Source of the DNA: Alopecurus myosuroides
Taxonomy: Eukaryota > Streptophyta > Magnoliopsida > Poales > Poaceae
Assembly (NCBI GenBank): GCA_028641055.1
Contig: CM054063.1
Location: 181,232,756 to 181,296,755, forward strand
DNA: 64,000 nucleotides
Reading direction: 5' to 3'
Every line of letters starts with the position of its first letter. The first letter of the stretch is position 1. The translations under genes and the position numbers were made by a program. Of the stretch, positions 46,614 to 57,365 are shown in pieces. The notes beneath the pieces are model-generated. The model was given only the letters and a program-made list of their open reading frames with translations. It was not told the origin of the DNA and did no database searches.

Positions 46614-47316
46614 ATGGGAAAGACTCGTGATGGAAAAGTTCCTATATTACCATCCACTATAACCAGCGGTACAATTCTGAACACCTCTGTTGCTCTTGAT
46701 TCACCATCTGTTATGAGTAAGCTTCTTACACCACCACATGCTACACATACCGTTACTTCTGCTGAGTCTGAAAATGGTTCTGATACTTTTGATGATGCTT
46801 CTATTGTGCTTGATGATACTGGTTCTCTAGGTCCTTTCCTAGATGCTACAATTGCTAAATCCAAAGAAATTGAAAATGCTGAAATTTTTGTTGAAAATAT
46901 TGGTACACCTGTCAATTCACCTAAGTTTATTAATGATCTTGATGAAGTCTACATTGAACTTGATGATGACTTTATTGAAGAAGCTCGTGCTACTACTGGT
47001 GCAAGTGCTCTTAAGAGTCTTCTTGCAAGAGATGCTGTTAAATATATATCTTCTCTTGATGCTAAGTTTTCCACATATCCCTTACATATTAGAGACAAGG
47101 ATTATGATTTCTCTTTAGATTTATCTTATATATCTATTGTTGAGAAGGAACCTTTTTGTGGAACTGAAAGTAAAAGTTCTATAGAAGACATGAATGAGAT
47201 TTCATCCTTTAGTAGTTTATTTTCTGATGATACTAAGCTGCGTACTTATTTTGTTACCAAGATTTTCCCTTTCTCATTAAAAGATGAAGCTAAAACTTGG
47301 TTTAACAATCTTTCAC
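46614..47316 (+). CDS. Gag N-terminal part, Athila-type element A (truncated by insertion)
   Basis: The frame from ATG 46614 (MGKTRDGK) is open for 234 codons to the insertion point. The first ~190 residues are an acidic, S/T-rich region. The conserved gag core begins near residue 210 with KLRTYFVTKIFPFSLKDEAK, then TWFNNL where element B interrupts. The start was chosen because the upstream in-frame codons lie in the LTR and primer site. The frame then runs into LTR B sequence for ten codons, which is not part of the protein. Role: capsid protein of the virus-like particle. The zinc knuckle and pol are not in the window. Confidence 0.78.
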
Positions 47317-48905
47317 TGATATGGCTCCAACGTATCTATAGTTTCTGATGTTCCATGATGATATTATGCCAATTGATACATGTTTTGTCCCTTCTTTATG
47401 TCATTTTTACACGTTTTCCAGGATTAACCAATTAACAAGATGCCAAGTGCGAGTTCCCTGTTTTCTGCTGTTTTTTATTTCAGAAAAGTTGTTCAGGAAA
47501 TATTCTCGGAATTGGACCCCACAAATCCCGAAGTTCCTATTCCCCCGGATGCATCCAGAAGACCTAAGAGGAGTCGAAGACGGGCACCAGGGGGGCCACA
47601 CCATGGGGTGGCGCGCCCCCCCTTGGCCGCGCCAGGGGGGTGGTGTGGGGCCCCCAGGGCTCCACCCTCTTTGCCCTTTCGCCTATTTAATCCCCTCGGA
47701 TGGAAAACCCTAAGCACCTGATAAATATCCCCGAAAAGTTCCACAGCCGCCGTCATTGTCAACCCTAGATCATGGGGGTTCTGGAGCTATCTCCCGGCAC
47801 CCTGCCGGAGAGGCGATCATCACCAGAGGCCTCTTCATCACCATTCCTACCTCCGGAGTGATGCGTGAGTAGTTCATCCTTGGACTATGGGTCCCTAGCA
47901 GTAGCTAGATGGTTGTCTTCTCCTCCTATGCCTCCATGTTTAGATCTCGTGAGCTTCCTAACATGATCGAGATTGTTCTTATGTACCTCTATGTGATGTG
48001 TTTGCTGGGATGCGATCAATATTGAACTTATGCCAAGTTGATTATAGTATTTATTGCAGATGTTATTTGTGATCTTTCATGCTTTCCATTGCTAGTGGTT
48101 GCTCTGGCCAAGTAGTTGCTAGTGACTCCAAGAGGGAGTATTTATGCTCGATAGTGGGTTCATGCCTCCTTTTCTCCTGTGCTCGAGTGACAGAAACGTG
48201 ACGAGGGAGGATGTGTTGTTGCCACTAGGGAGAAAACAACGGTGTGAGTACCCGCGTGCACATTCATTGCTTACATTACACACATTGGTTAATGCTATTA
48301 TCTGTTGCTTGCAACTTAATACCTAAGGGGGTTCGGATGATAACCTGAGGGTGGATTATTAGTCATAGATGCAGTTGGATTACGGTCTATTTATACTGTT
48401 GTAATGCCCGTACTAAATATCATAGTAGTCGTCATGTCATGAATTTGCACTACGGTGCAACCTCTATTTGTCAATTGCCCAGCTATAATTTGTTCACCCA
48501 GCATGCTATCTTTTATGGAGATACACGACTAGTGAACCTATGAACCCCGGTCAATTTTCCTACATTGTTAAACAAACCTCTACAATTTCCTGCTTTCTTT
48601 ACTTACTGCAAGCATACACTATTTTCCACACTATACGTCCAATCTTTGTTTTCGTCAACTCCGATGAGATTTACAACCTCAATTTACCGTTGGGACAAAG
48701 TATTTTGGTTGTGTTGTGTGTAGGTTCCATGTTGTTGCTGACACCGGTAAGATGCCATCACCACCGTCAGTGGCATCAACCTTCCGAAGATCCTCTTTCT
48801 CCTACTGGATTGATAACCTTGATTCTTAACTAAGGGAAGTTTTTATCGCTGCACTCATCACACCCTCCTCTTGGGGTTCCCAACACACCATCCACGTTTG
48901 CATCA
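47317..48905 (+). repeat. 5' LTR of Athila-type element B
   Basis: Starts TGATATGGCTCCAACGTATC and ends ACGTTTGCATCA, 1589 bp if it ends before the first primer-like site. If the second primer-like site is the used one, the LTR could end near 48979. Confidence 0.75.
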
Positions 48906-48913
48906 AGGAATTC

Positions 48914-49016
48914 CTGGCGCCGTTGCCGGCGACTTAAAATTCATCATCATGAAGAAGTCTCCCCGTCAAGGCGCCATCAAGGCGTAGCAATGAATTTCTG
49001 GCGCCGTTGCCGGGGA
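48914..49016 (+). other. Two tandem primer-binding-like sites (tRNA-Asp type)
   Basis: TGGCGCCGTTGCCGGCGA at 48914-48931 (one mismatch to tRNA-Asp) and a perfect TGGCGCCGTTGCCGGGGA at 48999-49016. Each is preceded by CATCAAGG, so an ~80-bp segment around the LTR/primer junction seems duplicated. Confidence 0.85.
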
Positions 49017-49180
49017 GAAAGAAGTCTTCTGGCAAGGGGAGTCTCTCACTCTCAACCTCTTTATTCTGTTTATTGTCTTGTTTTTATTTTTTATCTTGTT
49101 TTGCTTCTTTATATCGAAAACACACAAAAATTAGTTTACTTTATAACTGTTATTTATTTGCTTACTTTTATTTTGCTAAA

Positions 49181-50041
49181 ATGAGTTCCTCTGAGAATAC
49201 TAAGTTGTGTGACTTCACTAGCACAAACAACAATGATTTTATTTGCAAACCTATTGCTCCACCTGCTCCTACTTCTTTGTATGAAAGAGCAATTTTCTGG
49301 TGTTAGTACTGATGCTGCTGCTACCCACCTTAATAATTTTGTTGAACTATGTGAGATGCAAAAATATAAAGATGTGGATGGAGATATTATTAAACTGAAA
49401 ATATTTCCTTTCTCATTTAGAGGAAGAGCTAAATGGTTGCTATCTTTGCCTAGAAATAGTATTGATTCATGGACTAAGTGTAAAGATTCTTTCATTGGAA
49501 AATATTATCCTCCTGCTAAGATTATATCCCAGAGAAGTGACATAATGAAGTTTAAACAATTTGATAATGAACATGTTGCTAAATCTTGGGAAAGAATGAA
49601 AACTATGGTGAAGAATTGTCCCACTCATGGGCTGACTACTTGGATGATTGTACAAACCTTTTATGCAGGACTGAATTTCTCCTCAAGGAACCTATTGGAT
49701 TCAGTTGCTGGAGGTACCTTTATGTCCATCACTTTGGGCAATGCAACAAAGCTTCTTGATGATATGATGATAAATTATTCGGAGTGGCACACTGAGAGAG
49801 CTCCACAAGGTAAGAAGGTAAATTATGTTGAGGAAACCTCCTCTTTGAGTGAAAGGCTTGATGCTATTATGTCTATGCTAGTTAATGGTAAAGCTCAAGT
49901 TGATCCAAATAATGTTCCTTTAGCTTCTTTGGTTGCTCAAAAAGAGCATGTTGATGTGAACTTTATTAGAAATAATAATTTTAACAACAATTCTTATAGA
50001 AATAATTTTGGTGGAAACAATTATAAGCCCTATCCTACTAA
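49181..50041 (+). pseudogene. Gag of Athila-type element B, frameshifted and truncated
   Basis: ATG at 49181 (MSSSENTKLC) is followed by 41 codons to a stop at 49304. A one-base shift near 49280 moves the conserved region to another frame: HLNNFVELCEMQKYKD near 49330, then the gag core with KLKIFPFSFRGRAKWLLSLP near 49400. SWTKCKDSFIGKYYPPAK lies near 49470 and NCPTHGLTTWMIVQTFYAGL near 49615. The asparagine-rich tail (NNSYRNNFGGNNYKPYP) runs into the CACTA at 50042. It is a capsid protein and not translatable as it stands. Confidence 0.85.
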
Positions 50042-50054
50042 CACTACTAGAGGA

Positions 50055-50300
50055 AAGCTTACCCCAGGCGAACCAAAAAGGCCTACCACAGGCGCATTTC
50101 GGTTCGCCTGGGACCATATCGCCAGCGATAATGGCTTACCCCAGGCGAATTACGAAATGCGCCTGTGGTAACTTGACATACCCCAGGCGAATAGTCCTTG
50201 TGCGCCTGGGGTAAGCCTTTTACCTGTGGCGAACAAGCACTATGCGCCTGGGGTACAGATGCGCCTGGGGTACTATATTCTGTTCGCCTGGGGTATGGTT
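50055..50300. repeat. Subterminal repeats of CACTA C
   Basis: About eleven copies of TACCCCAGGCG(A/C)A or its complement, in both orientations, some with CCACAGG variants. Presumed binding sites for an element-encoded protein. They end about 270 bp from the stop codon of the B3-like gene. Confidence 0.85.
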
Positions 50301-50567
50301 TTGCTGTGTCAAAAAATAAAAGAAACCAAAATAACAGAAATACATGAAATTGACAGAAATAAGTATCAAAATGACAGAATAACAGCAAAATGACACAATT
50401 AAGTTTCATAACAGAAATATTCTCGATCATCAACACATAGTGTCGATCATCACCACATAGTTCAACAAAATTACATAGTCTCGAAAACAACCATAATATT
50501 AATAAATCCAGTAGTTAGTCAGATGGAAATGATTATTTGTTCTAATTTGAACAAACTCGTCATATAT

Positions 50568-51618
50568 CTAGCGCGGGCTGATGTAGTTGATGACCATGAT
50601 CATGTCCAAGTTGGGGATGTCACTATTCCTCATGGTGATCAGAATAGCTCGGCGAGCCTCCATACCAACTCTTGCGGAATGGAACTGCCTCCATGCTTGA
50701 GAGTTGAGGATGACGCGACCATCAGCATTATCCCTGGTGATCGGAACTGCGGTGACATTTCTTGATTCTCCACGGCGTACTCCAATGGTACCTTGCTCCA
50801 TGCCAGCACTGTCCGCTACCGCCATAGGTATTTTCTAGAACACACAATTCCAAGATAGAATAAAAGCACAATGTCACATACCGGCCACATTATAACATAA
50901 GCAACTATAGGAATAAGAAAGTGTTAAGAAACATACCATGACATGTCCATTGGAGATATTAGTGTTGGTGATGCGATGCACGAAAGGGAACCCGATGTAG
51001 CTATCTATCTGGGCTAGTTTCTGAAGGATACGGTCCTTCTCAAACTCGCTAAGATTGGCTCTTTGAGCAACCACCACATGTTTCCATGGGTCCTCTTCGT
51101 CCATATCATCCTCAGTGTCCATATCATCCTCAGTGTCCATATCATCCTCACTACCGCCATCCTCGCTCGCAATCCCGCCCATATACACAATTTTGATATG
51201 AGGTTGCGGTCCTGCCATAGAGAAGTGAATGTAATCACATCCGCTTAAATTATAGGTGGCGATGATAGGCTGCAATTGTTCCCCGTAGAAGTATGTCTTC
51301 TTTCTTTCTTTCTTCACTCGAAGAATGTAAATGGTCCCGTGAACATCGAAATCCACGGTATTTCCTACTAACTCGTTGAACTCTTCCCGAATATTGCATG
51401 GTACAATCTAAAAAAGAAATATAAAAGAATCTTTTGTTAAGAAACATACCAATCTAAGCTGGATAGTAAAACGAAAGAACACAAGTTGCAAGTTAACATA
51501 AAAAGAATCGTTTGTTAATTACCAAAGAATCAAGGTCACCGTCGTGGAGCTGAAGCATAAAAGAAGACCCGGTGAATCGTCCTTGGGCACATCGGGACCG
51601 ACATACTTTGCAAGCCAT
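50568..51618 (-). CDS. Putative two-B3-domain DNA-binding protein encoded in CACTA C (three exons)
   Basis: Three minus-strand exons join in phase 0: 51618-51523, 51407-50937 and 50834-50568, with GT-AG introns of 115 and 102 bp (donors GTAATT and GTATGT, acceptors TTTTTTAG and TTCTAG). The product is 277 residues with no internal stop. Residues 1-32 hold three cysteines (MACKVCRSRC). Residues ~15-106 resemble a B3 fold (FMLQLHDGDLDSLIVPCNIR, then VDFDVHGTIYILRV). Residues 119-137 are an acidic linker of three six-residue repeats (EDDMDT, EDDMDT, EDDMDE). Residues ~165-275 resemble a second B3 domain (GFPFVHRITNTN, then GRVILNSQAWRQFH and ARRAILITMRNSDIPNLDMI). The B3 call is by pattern recall. 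The location beside the subterminal array and the intact frame suggest a TnpA-like terminus-binding role or a captured host gene; neither is proven. Confidence 0.72.
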
Positions 51619-53501
51619 GTTCTATTAAATTAAGAAAGTAGACATAGAGGTTAGAGGAGCTTAGCTATCACAAAACAAAGACAAATGGCAGCACCTACCT
51701 ATCATAAAACAAATGCATAAAGGCTATCTACTTTATTGGAATATCCAAAAACAAAGCAACACTTGTAGGTGGATTCCTGAAATGCAGAATCATGTGACGA
51801 AACCGATGCTTTGCCAGCATTGTGAAGCCACATGGGAAACATAATCTTAGGTGAAATATCGATAATACTCTCACTGCTACTAAACCACTAATAACCCCCC
51901 TATTACATGTCACATCCCTGTTTTTAAGCACTTGTATTATATTAATTTAGCAAGTCTCTTAAGACTTTTGTAATGCAATTAAGTGGACAACATGTTTGTG
52001 TAGTAAGGTTTATCTATGCAATATTAGTGGTGTGTTTCTTTTCACTCACTTGAGGAGTTTTCTCCTAAAAAACACATTGTTTTATATTTGTTTTCCTATG
52101 TTTTCCACTAAGGTTCTTAAGAGATTATTTTTCAAGACTTGAGGTGACCCTTTGTTTCAACTTGAAAATGTGTTATTAATGATTAGGAATCAACTTGAAC
52201 TTGAAATAAGATTAATTGGAAAAGATTTCATTAGATTTTCCAATATAATTTTTGCCCTGAAAAACAGCCAAGTAGCTGTTTTCAACCCTTGTTTTCCATC
52301 ACAAGGATTATCCAATTATGGATTTTCTTTGATCAAAACTACTCTCTGTAATGAGTACAACAAAACTACACTCTTGGAAAAACCTACAAAGATTTTTAGC
52401 ACACAATGCCATGATGGTTTTTGAGCCATCTTGTTAAGACAGAAAGTTAGACATTTTAAAAACAGAGAATGTACTTACTTTGCCATTTATTTTCAGAGCC
52501 ATAAACCTATACTTTTTCAAATCAAATGGTTGGTTATGAAACTTGGATAGTTGCTCTCTGATTAGCATTTTAAATCACTCATTTTAGAGCTTGTTTGCTT
52601 GGTGAAAACAAGCCCAACTTTTGCTATCTCTGTCTGCTTTTCCAGCACTTAGAAAAATTCAGAAAACTGCCTAACTGAATTTTTCTGACAGAACAGTGAA
52701 TACACTTTTGGACTTGATGTTTTAGATTGTGGGTACTGATCCAAGCTTAGCCACTTTGCCAATTCGAAAACCAGGATACTAGGCTTCTAGAAGGTGGCAT
52801 TGGATCCTCCTTTGGCTGACCAGGGAGGGAGAATTGTGAGGTGGCTTTTGACTAAAGAGTGATGTCACAAATAGTGGTTGTAATAGTGTTAAATTTTGCT
52901 TTTACCCATCACTTGGCCCTTGCTGTGGCTTTGCTCACACTTATGTACTGGAGTGACCCCTAGGCACCAATTGGAGGCCTTGCCACCCGTGGAAAACCCC
53001 CAAAGGGCAAGGGCATGCCCATGCCATTGCCACCCGAGCACCCCCACCTTGGCCTCGTGCCTACAAAGCATTCGAGACCAAGCCCTCTCGCCTGGACACA
53101 CCCTACCACTCCACTACCCCACCCCCGAGACGCCAAGCCGTGCCTCGCCGTGTGCGAGGAGCACGGGCATTTTTCCCTCGCCGGCCACCGTGAGATCCAC
53201 CTCGTCGATTCAACTGATCCCGTGCGTGTGAGCTCGCCCTTTTCGCATGCGCGCACTCCTCGTAACCCTAGCCGTCTCCCTGACACCCTCTGGCCATTGC
53301 TCGCTTGCAGGTTCCTCGCCGCCGTCCTCGGAGCAGCCGCAGAGCGACATCGAGCCGCCGCTGTGTCCCTGCCTTCTCGCCACCCGTGCCCGCGCCAAGG
53401 AGTCGCCCAGGCCACCCTCTCCCACACCCGCACCGTCCCACTGCTTCTCGCGAGCCCGAGGTGAGCGAATCCCCGTGCCTGCTAGGTGTTCGTCCACGGC
53501 C

Positions 53502-53526
<25 letters not shown>
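53502..53526 (+). repeat. GA dinucleotide microsatellite in LTR
   Basis: Twelve or so GA units within the GC-rich island of the 5' LTR, followed by GGAGAGAGG. Confidence 0.9.
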
Positions 53527-53533
<7 letters not shown>

Positions 53534-56500
53534 GCGCGCGGGGAGGAAGAAGGCACAGGAGCCGTCGATCTGAGAATCGACGGTCCCCTTTGAATGTACC
53601 GCTTCGCGCGCACGCGCGTGCTGGCGGGTTGTGCCGCGCGTTTGTTGGGCCAGGCGCGCCAGATCTAGCCCATCTAGCATTTTTCTGTTAGATTCCTTAA
53701 TAGAATTTTTTTTTCTGGCAGAAAATATAGATGTTAGCTTTAGGCTTGGAAAAGGTAGCAAACCTTTTTATTTTACCTTGCTAATTTTTGTACTCGTGGC
53801 CATACAAAATGACAACCATCTCCCACTGGCAGAACCATGTTTTGAGTTTTTATTATTTTTCTATAAATCATATGCCAGACAGTACCCTAAAAATTGAAAT
53901 GGATAGAACTTCAAAAATACAAAACATTTTTGAGCAAACTCAACTGTTTTGGAAAGCCCTTTTCAACACCTACCAGTAGAATTTTAGCTTACATCAAGGT
54001 GAGTTACCATTTGGAAATGCCATCCATTTTGGTAAAACATCAGTGGGCTATTCCATGATTTTTAGAGGGAGTTTGGGATATTATTTTTGAGTGAGGCAAG
54101 TTGGAGAGGCTTTGTAGTGATAAGGAATATCACATCCTAGAAGGATTTACTTTTTGTAGCCACAGAAAAATTTAGAGAGACAGAGCAAGTTTTGGTTACT
54201 TTCTGTCTAAATTTTTAATTCTAGATCTTGCTTTTTATGTTAATATTGTGAGGTGCAAATGATGTGTTCTTGCTTGTGATGTTGTTTTCCATTGTGGTTA
54301 TGATGCTTACAAGTTATATTGAACATGTTATAATAAATGGTTTGAATGATAGCATTTTAGAACTATTTTTTTATGCATAGGTCTTGCTAATAGCTAGATT
54401 TTTAGGTATGTTTTGAGTAGATCTTTAAATGATTTTTAGGCTTGTTGCTAGATTAATTATCATGAAACCAGTACCATTTAGGTACTTTTATTTTGGTCAT
54501 AGCACCTCTGGATGCTTGGTGCTTGTGTTGGAAATAGGTTTAAAATAGAAATGCTTAAGGACTAGATTTCACACTAGGACATTCATGTATGCTTTTTGTC
54601 TTATTTTCCCTTAGGGAAAAATATGGATCTTTGGTGTTGAAACCAGAGGATGGAATGTCCTTGTGGCATTATTACCTTAGGGTTTTCACCTCTGATAGAT
54701 TTCCTTTTAAGTAGCACAAAAGCATGAGTAGCACTAGGGTGACTAGGAATTAATCTCCTCACTTGTGTAGCATTTTAAGCATAGTTTTCCCTTGTTTCCT
54801 AGCTATGTTTTTTAATGATATTTTTGTGAGATCCAGTAGCATTTATGGTACTAGTTAGAGGGGTATTTTTGCCTCTGATAGCTTGCACACTTGTGCATAA
54901 AAGTAACTAGTATAGCCTAGGCTAGTCTAGTAGTTTTCCTAAATTTTCTACTAGTATGAGTAGGAGTTTTTGGGTGCTTGTTTGTTTGTTTTGAGCACTT
55001 TTATAAAAGTGACCAGAGGCTTATTAACCTCTTGGTGAGCATATTTGCTAGTGGAACACCCACTGGTATGTTTTCCTCATGGTGGAAAATAGGTTTGACT
55101 TGTTGTCATGAGCTTATTTCACCACTTGAGTAATTTAGCAAATTATGGGTGCTAGCCATAGAGATTGTTGTGGGAATTGTTAGACATCAAAATGTGTTGT
55201 ATGTGACACCCTACTGTCTAGTAACATGTGCTTTACCCCACTGGTCCATAGTGTTCTTAACTAAGAACCATTGTTTTGGCCACACATAAGCACTAGGAAA
55301 AAGCAGATTTTTCCAAACTATAGTTTTTATGCCAATTTTTCTTAAGGGAAAAATTGAGAACTTTGGGTGGTACTTATTGATTGCTTGCTGTATGTATTAC
55401 TTGTAGCATTGTTTGTCTTGTTTGGTTCTGAAAGTGTGTCTTTATTTCTTTTTACGACGTTAGAAAACGAGGAGGAAGGATTTGCTGAAGAAGGGTATTG
55501 CAACTCCTGTTACTTTCAGGATCAGGACCATCACTTGTACCAAGGCAAGCCATCCTAATGCTTGCTGTATAAATACTTATCATTATCTATCATGCATGCT
55601 TTTCACTTCTGAAGTTTTTACAAAACTATACCTTCAAAACTACTTTTGTGTGAATCCTACTACTACTATTAATATCACTAGTATAAGGAATCATAATAAC
55701 AGTCAACTTGGTATTACCAAGCCCTTAGACACTAAATGGTATATAAATACCATACACCCACTTAAAACTTGAGTTCTTAAATGAACTAAATAAAATGTGT
55801 TTTTGTAAACAATTACCTTATGGAAGGAAAACCCCGGATGAAGGGTGAGACCCTGTCTACCGGAAGAGTTGTTATGTTGGGAAATTTTATGAGAAATGTT
55901 TACAAAAGACACATAACCTAGTCTTCACTGGACAACCATTATCGTACTGCCACTTTACCCCAATATGGGTAGGGGCTTGATTAAAAACTTGTTATGGTTA
56001 GTATATGTGCTATCTCAAATGCTATAGGGGATTGGATCCTCCGAACCGAAGTGTCGCTAGGAGTGAGTATACGGGACATCTAAAGTGTGGGATTAATTTT
56101 CCCTCCGGATGCAGCAGTTGGGTCTCCTGTTTGGGCGGTGTGGGACATGGCTTGCCAGGGAGGGAAACCCCAATTGAAGAGATAGTCATGTACTAGCTTG
56201 TACAGAGTGGATAGTCAAGACCAGTTATCTGATGTTCTCATAGGTTGGGAACAACCCATGGTTGTTTCATGGCGGACTCTGGATCTAGTGGAAATGTGTA
56301 CCCCTCTGCAGAGTAAAACTATTTCGAGATAGCCGCGTCCTCGGATATGGACGGTTGAATGGCCATGTAGCTAGTATTGTGTCAACTTTTCAAAAGAGGT
56401 TTTGAAGGAAGGCTTTTGTACCTGAGAGGTACTATGGAGGAATGACTTGGTATCTGTGAGATACCGATGAAAAAGAAACTATTACTAAAAGTTTCTGAAA

Positions 56501-56710
56501 AGAAAAACTTTCTTTTCCAAAAGAATTATAACACCTCCAAGATATGTGATATCTACGAGAGCAAAACTACATTATTTTAAATGATTTTGTTTACAAAGAG
56601 GTAAACTTGAAGAATCAACCATGGCAAATCTTTTATCTGTCATGGGTAGCTGAACCATATGTATGTCCTACCCACTCCACCAAATAAGCATGTATGCATC
56701 ATTGTAAGCT

Positions 56711-56716
56711 AATAAA
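56711..56716 (+). promoter_or_regulatory. Possible polyadenylation signal in LTR
   Basis: AATAAA located 18 bp upstream of the GAGTAC inverted repeat and about 400 bp from the LTR end, a plausible site to define the transcript 3' end. Confidence 0.35.
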
Positions 56717-56728
56717 GGATGTCTTGTT

Positions 56729-56748
56729 GAGTACATTCAAATGTACTC
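56729..56748 (+). repeat. LTR inverted repeat (GAGTACATT hairpin)
   Basis: A perfect 9-bp inverted repeat, GAGTACATT and AATGTACTC, with a 2-base loop, preceded by CTTGTT. The solo LTR of a related family has GAGTAC/GTACTC after the same CTTGTT at 11592-11608. Confidence 0.8.
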
Positions 56749-56848
56749 ATTTGGTTTCGCCCCTGGTATCTACTTATCAGACTACGAGGAGCCACCTCAG
56801 GAGGAGTACTATGAGGAGGAGTTCTACGCTGATGGCCCTGCGAGTTAG
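56741..56848 (+). CDS. Small acidic ORF in the LTR (35 residues), speculative
   Basis: Begins at the ATG within the inverted repeat and encodes a tyrosine- and glutamate-rich peptide (DYEEPPQEEYYEEEFY in the middle), ending at a TAG. No homology is recognised. Its composition is unusual for a chance ORF but its length is not. Confidence 0.2.
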   Translation: MYSFGFAPGIYLSDYEEPPQEEYYEEEFYADGPAS

Positions 56849-57126
56849 GATCGTCTCCCAGTCAGCAGCCTGTAGGATGAGGCGTGACTCGGGTTCTACT
56901 ACGCTATGCTTATCGTCTTCCGCTGTGTTTACTTTGAATGTCTGTCCTGCGTGACAGTTATCAAGAACTTGGTCATGTGACCATTTATGTAAGACTCTAT
57001 ATTCGTGTAATGGATGATGTATTCTGTATGCCAACTACGTATGTTGTTCACGACTGGTTCTTCTGGGATCGTGAATGAATGCATATGAGGGGTTCTGGAC
57101 CTACCGGTCTGGGGCCTCTACAAAGT

Positions 57127-57139
57127 TGGTATCAGAGCC
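57127..57139 (+). other. Primer binding site, tRNA-Met type (chromovirus)
   Basis: TGGTATCAGAGCC, four bases after the LTR end. It matches the 3' end of initiator tRNA-Met and marks the start of minus-strand synthesis. Confidence 0.95.
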
Positions 57140-57365
57140 ATCCTGACTCTAGGAGACCTTAGTTAGCATGGACGTTAGTGTATACTCCGATAATCTAAGT
57201 TACTAATACAATTTTTTTTTGGATATATGACTAAGTATAAAACTATTCCCTATATCCCACCACCTCTCTGGGTTAGACTCTACTTGCATTAAAGTTATTT
57301 CTTGCATGAACCTAAAATCTTGCACACTTGGATCTAACTTAAACAATACTTAAAATTTTGTGTAG

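Larger units (their letters stand above)
45166..47316 (+). mobile_element. Athila-type Ty3/Gypsy element A (5' LTR and start of gag)
   Basis: LTR from TGATACGTCC to GTGGGTCATCA, a tRNA-Asp primer site, and the N-terminal part of gag. It is interrupted at 47317 by element B and its continuation lies beyond the window. Preceding 5 bp are CCTTG. The LTR is a different family from that of element B and of the solo LTR at 7171. Confidence 0.85.
47317..50041 (+). mobile_element. Athila-type Ty3/Gypsy element B (5' LTR and gag), interrupted by a CACTA
   Basis: LTR, tRNA-Asp primer site and a gag frame. It is inserted in gag of element A (preceding 5 bp TTCAC) and interrupted at 50042 by a CACTA transposon. 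Its LTR belongs to the family of the solo LTR at 7171. Confidence 0.86.
50042..51907 (-). mobile_element. CACTA DNA transposon C, one end, carrying a B3-like gene
   Basis: Left terminus CACTACTAGAGGAAAGC (preceded by TAA), an immediately adjacent array of ACCCCAGGCG/CGCCTGGGGT subterminal repeats, then an intact gene on the minus strand. It is interrupted at 51908 by the chromovirus insertion, so the other terminus is not in the window. Strand is given as that of the gene. Confidence 0.8.
51908..57122 (+). repeat. 5' LTR of the chromovirus, 5.2 kb
   Basis: Starts TGTCACATCCCTGTTTTTAA and ends GGGGCCTCTACA just before the primer site. It contains a GC-rich island (52900-53650) with a GA microsatellite (53502-53526), a long T-rich middle and, near the 3' end, AATAAA and a GAGTAC inverted repeat. 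Multiple GC-driven ORFs in the island are not genes. Confidence 0.93.

Noticed and set aside
52152..52424. 90-codon ORF repeated at 63543-63797.
   Set aside because: It is the same LTR position in the two LTR copies; repetition reflects the LTR, not a gene family.
53015..53761. ORFs of 100-183 codons on both strands.
   Set aside because: Located in the GC-rich island of the chromovirus LTR, mutually overlapping, with no domains.
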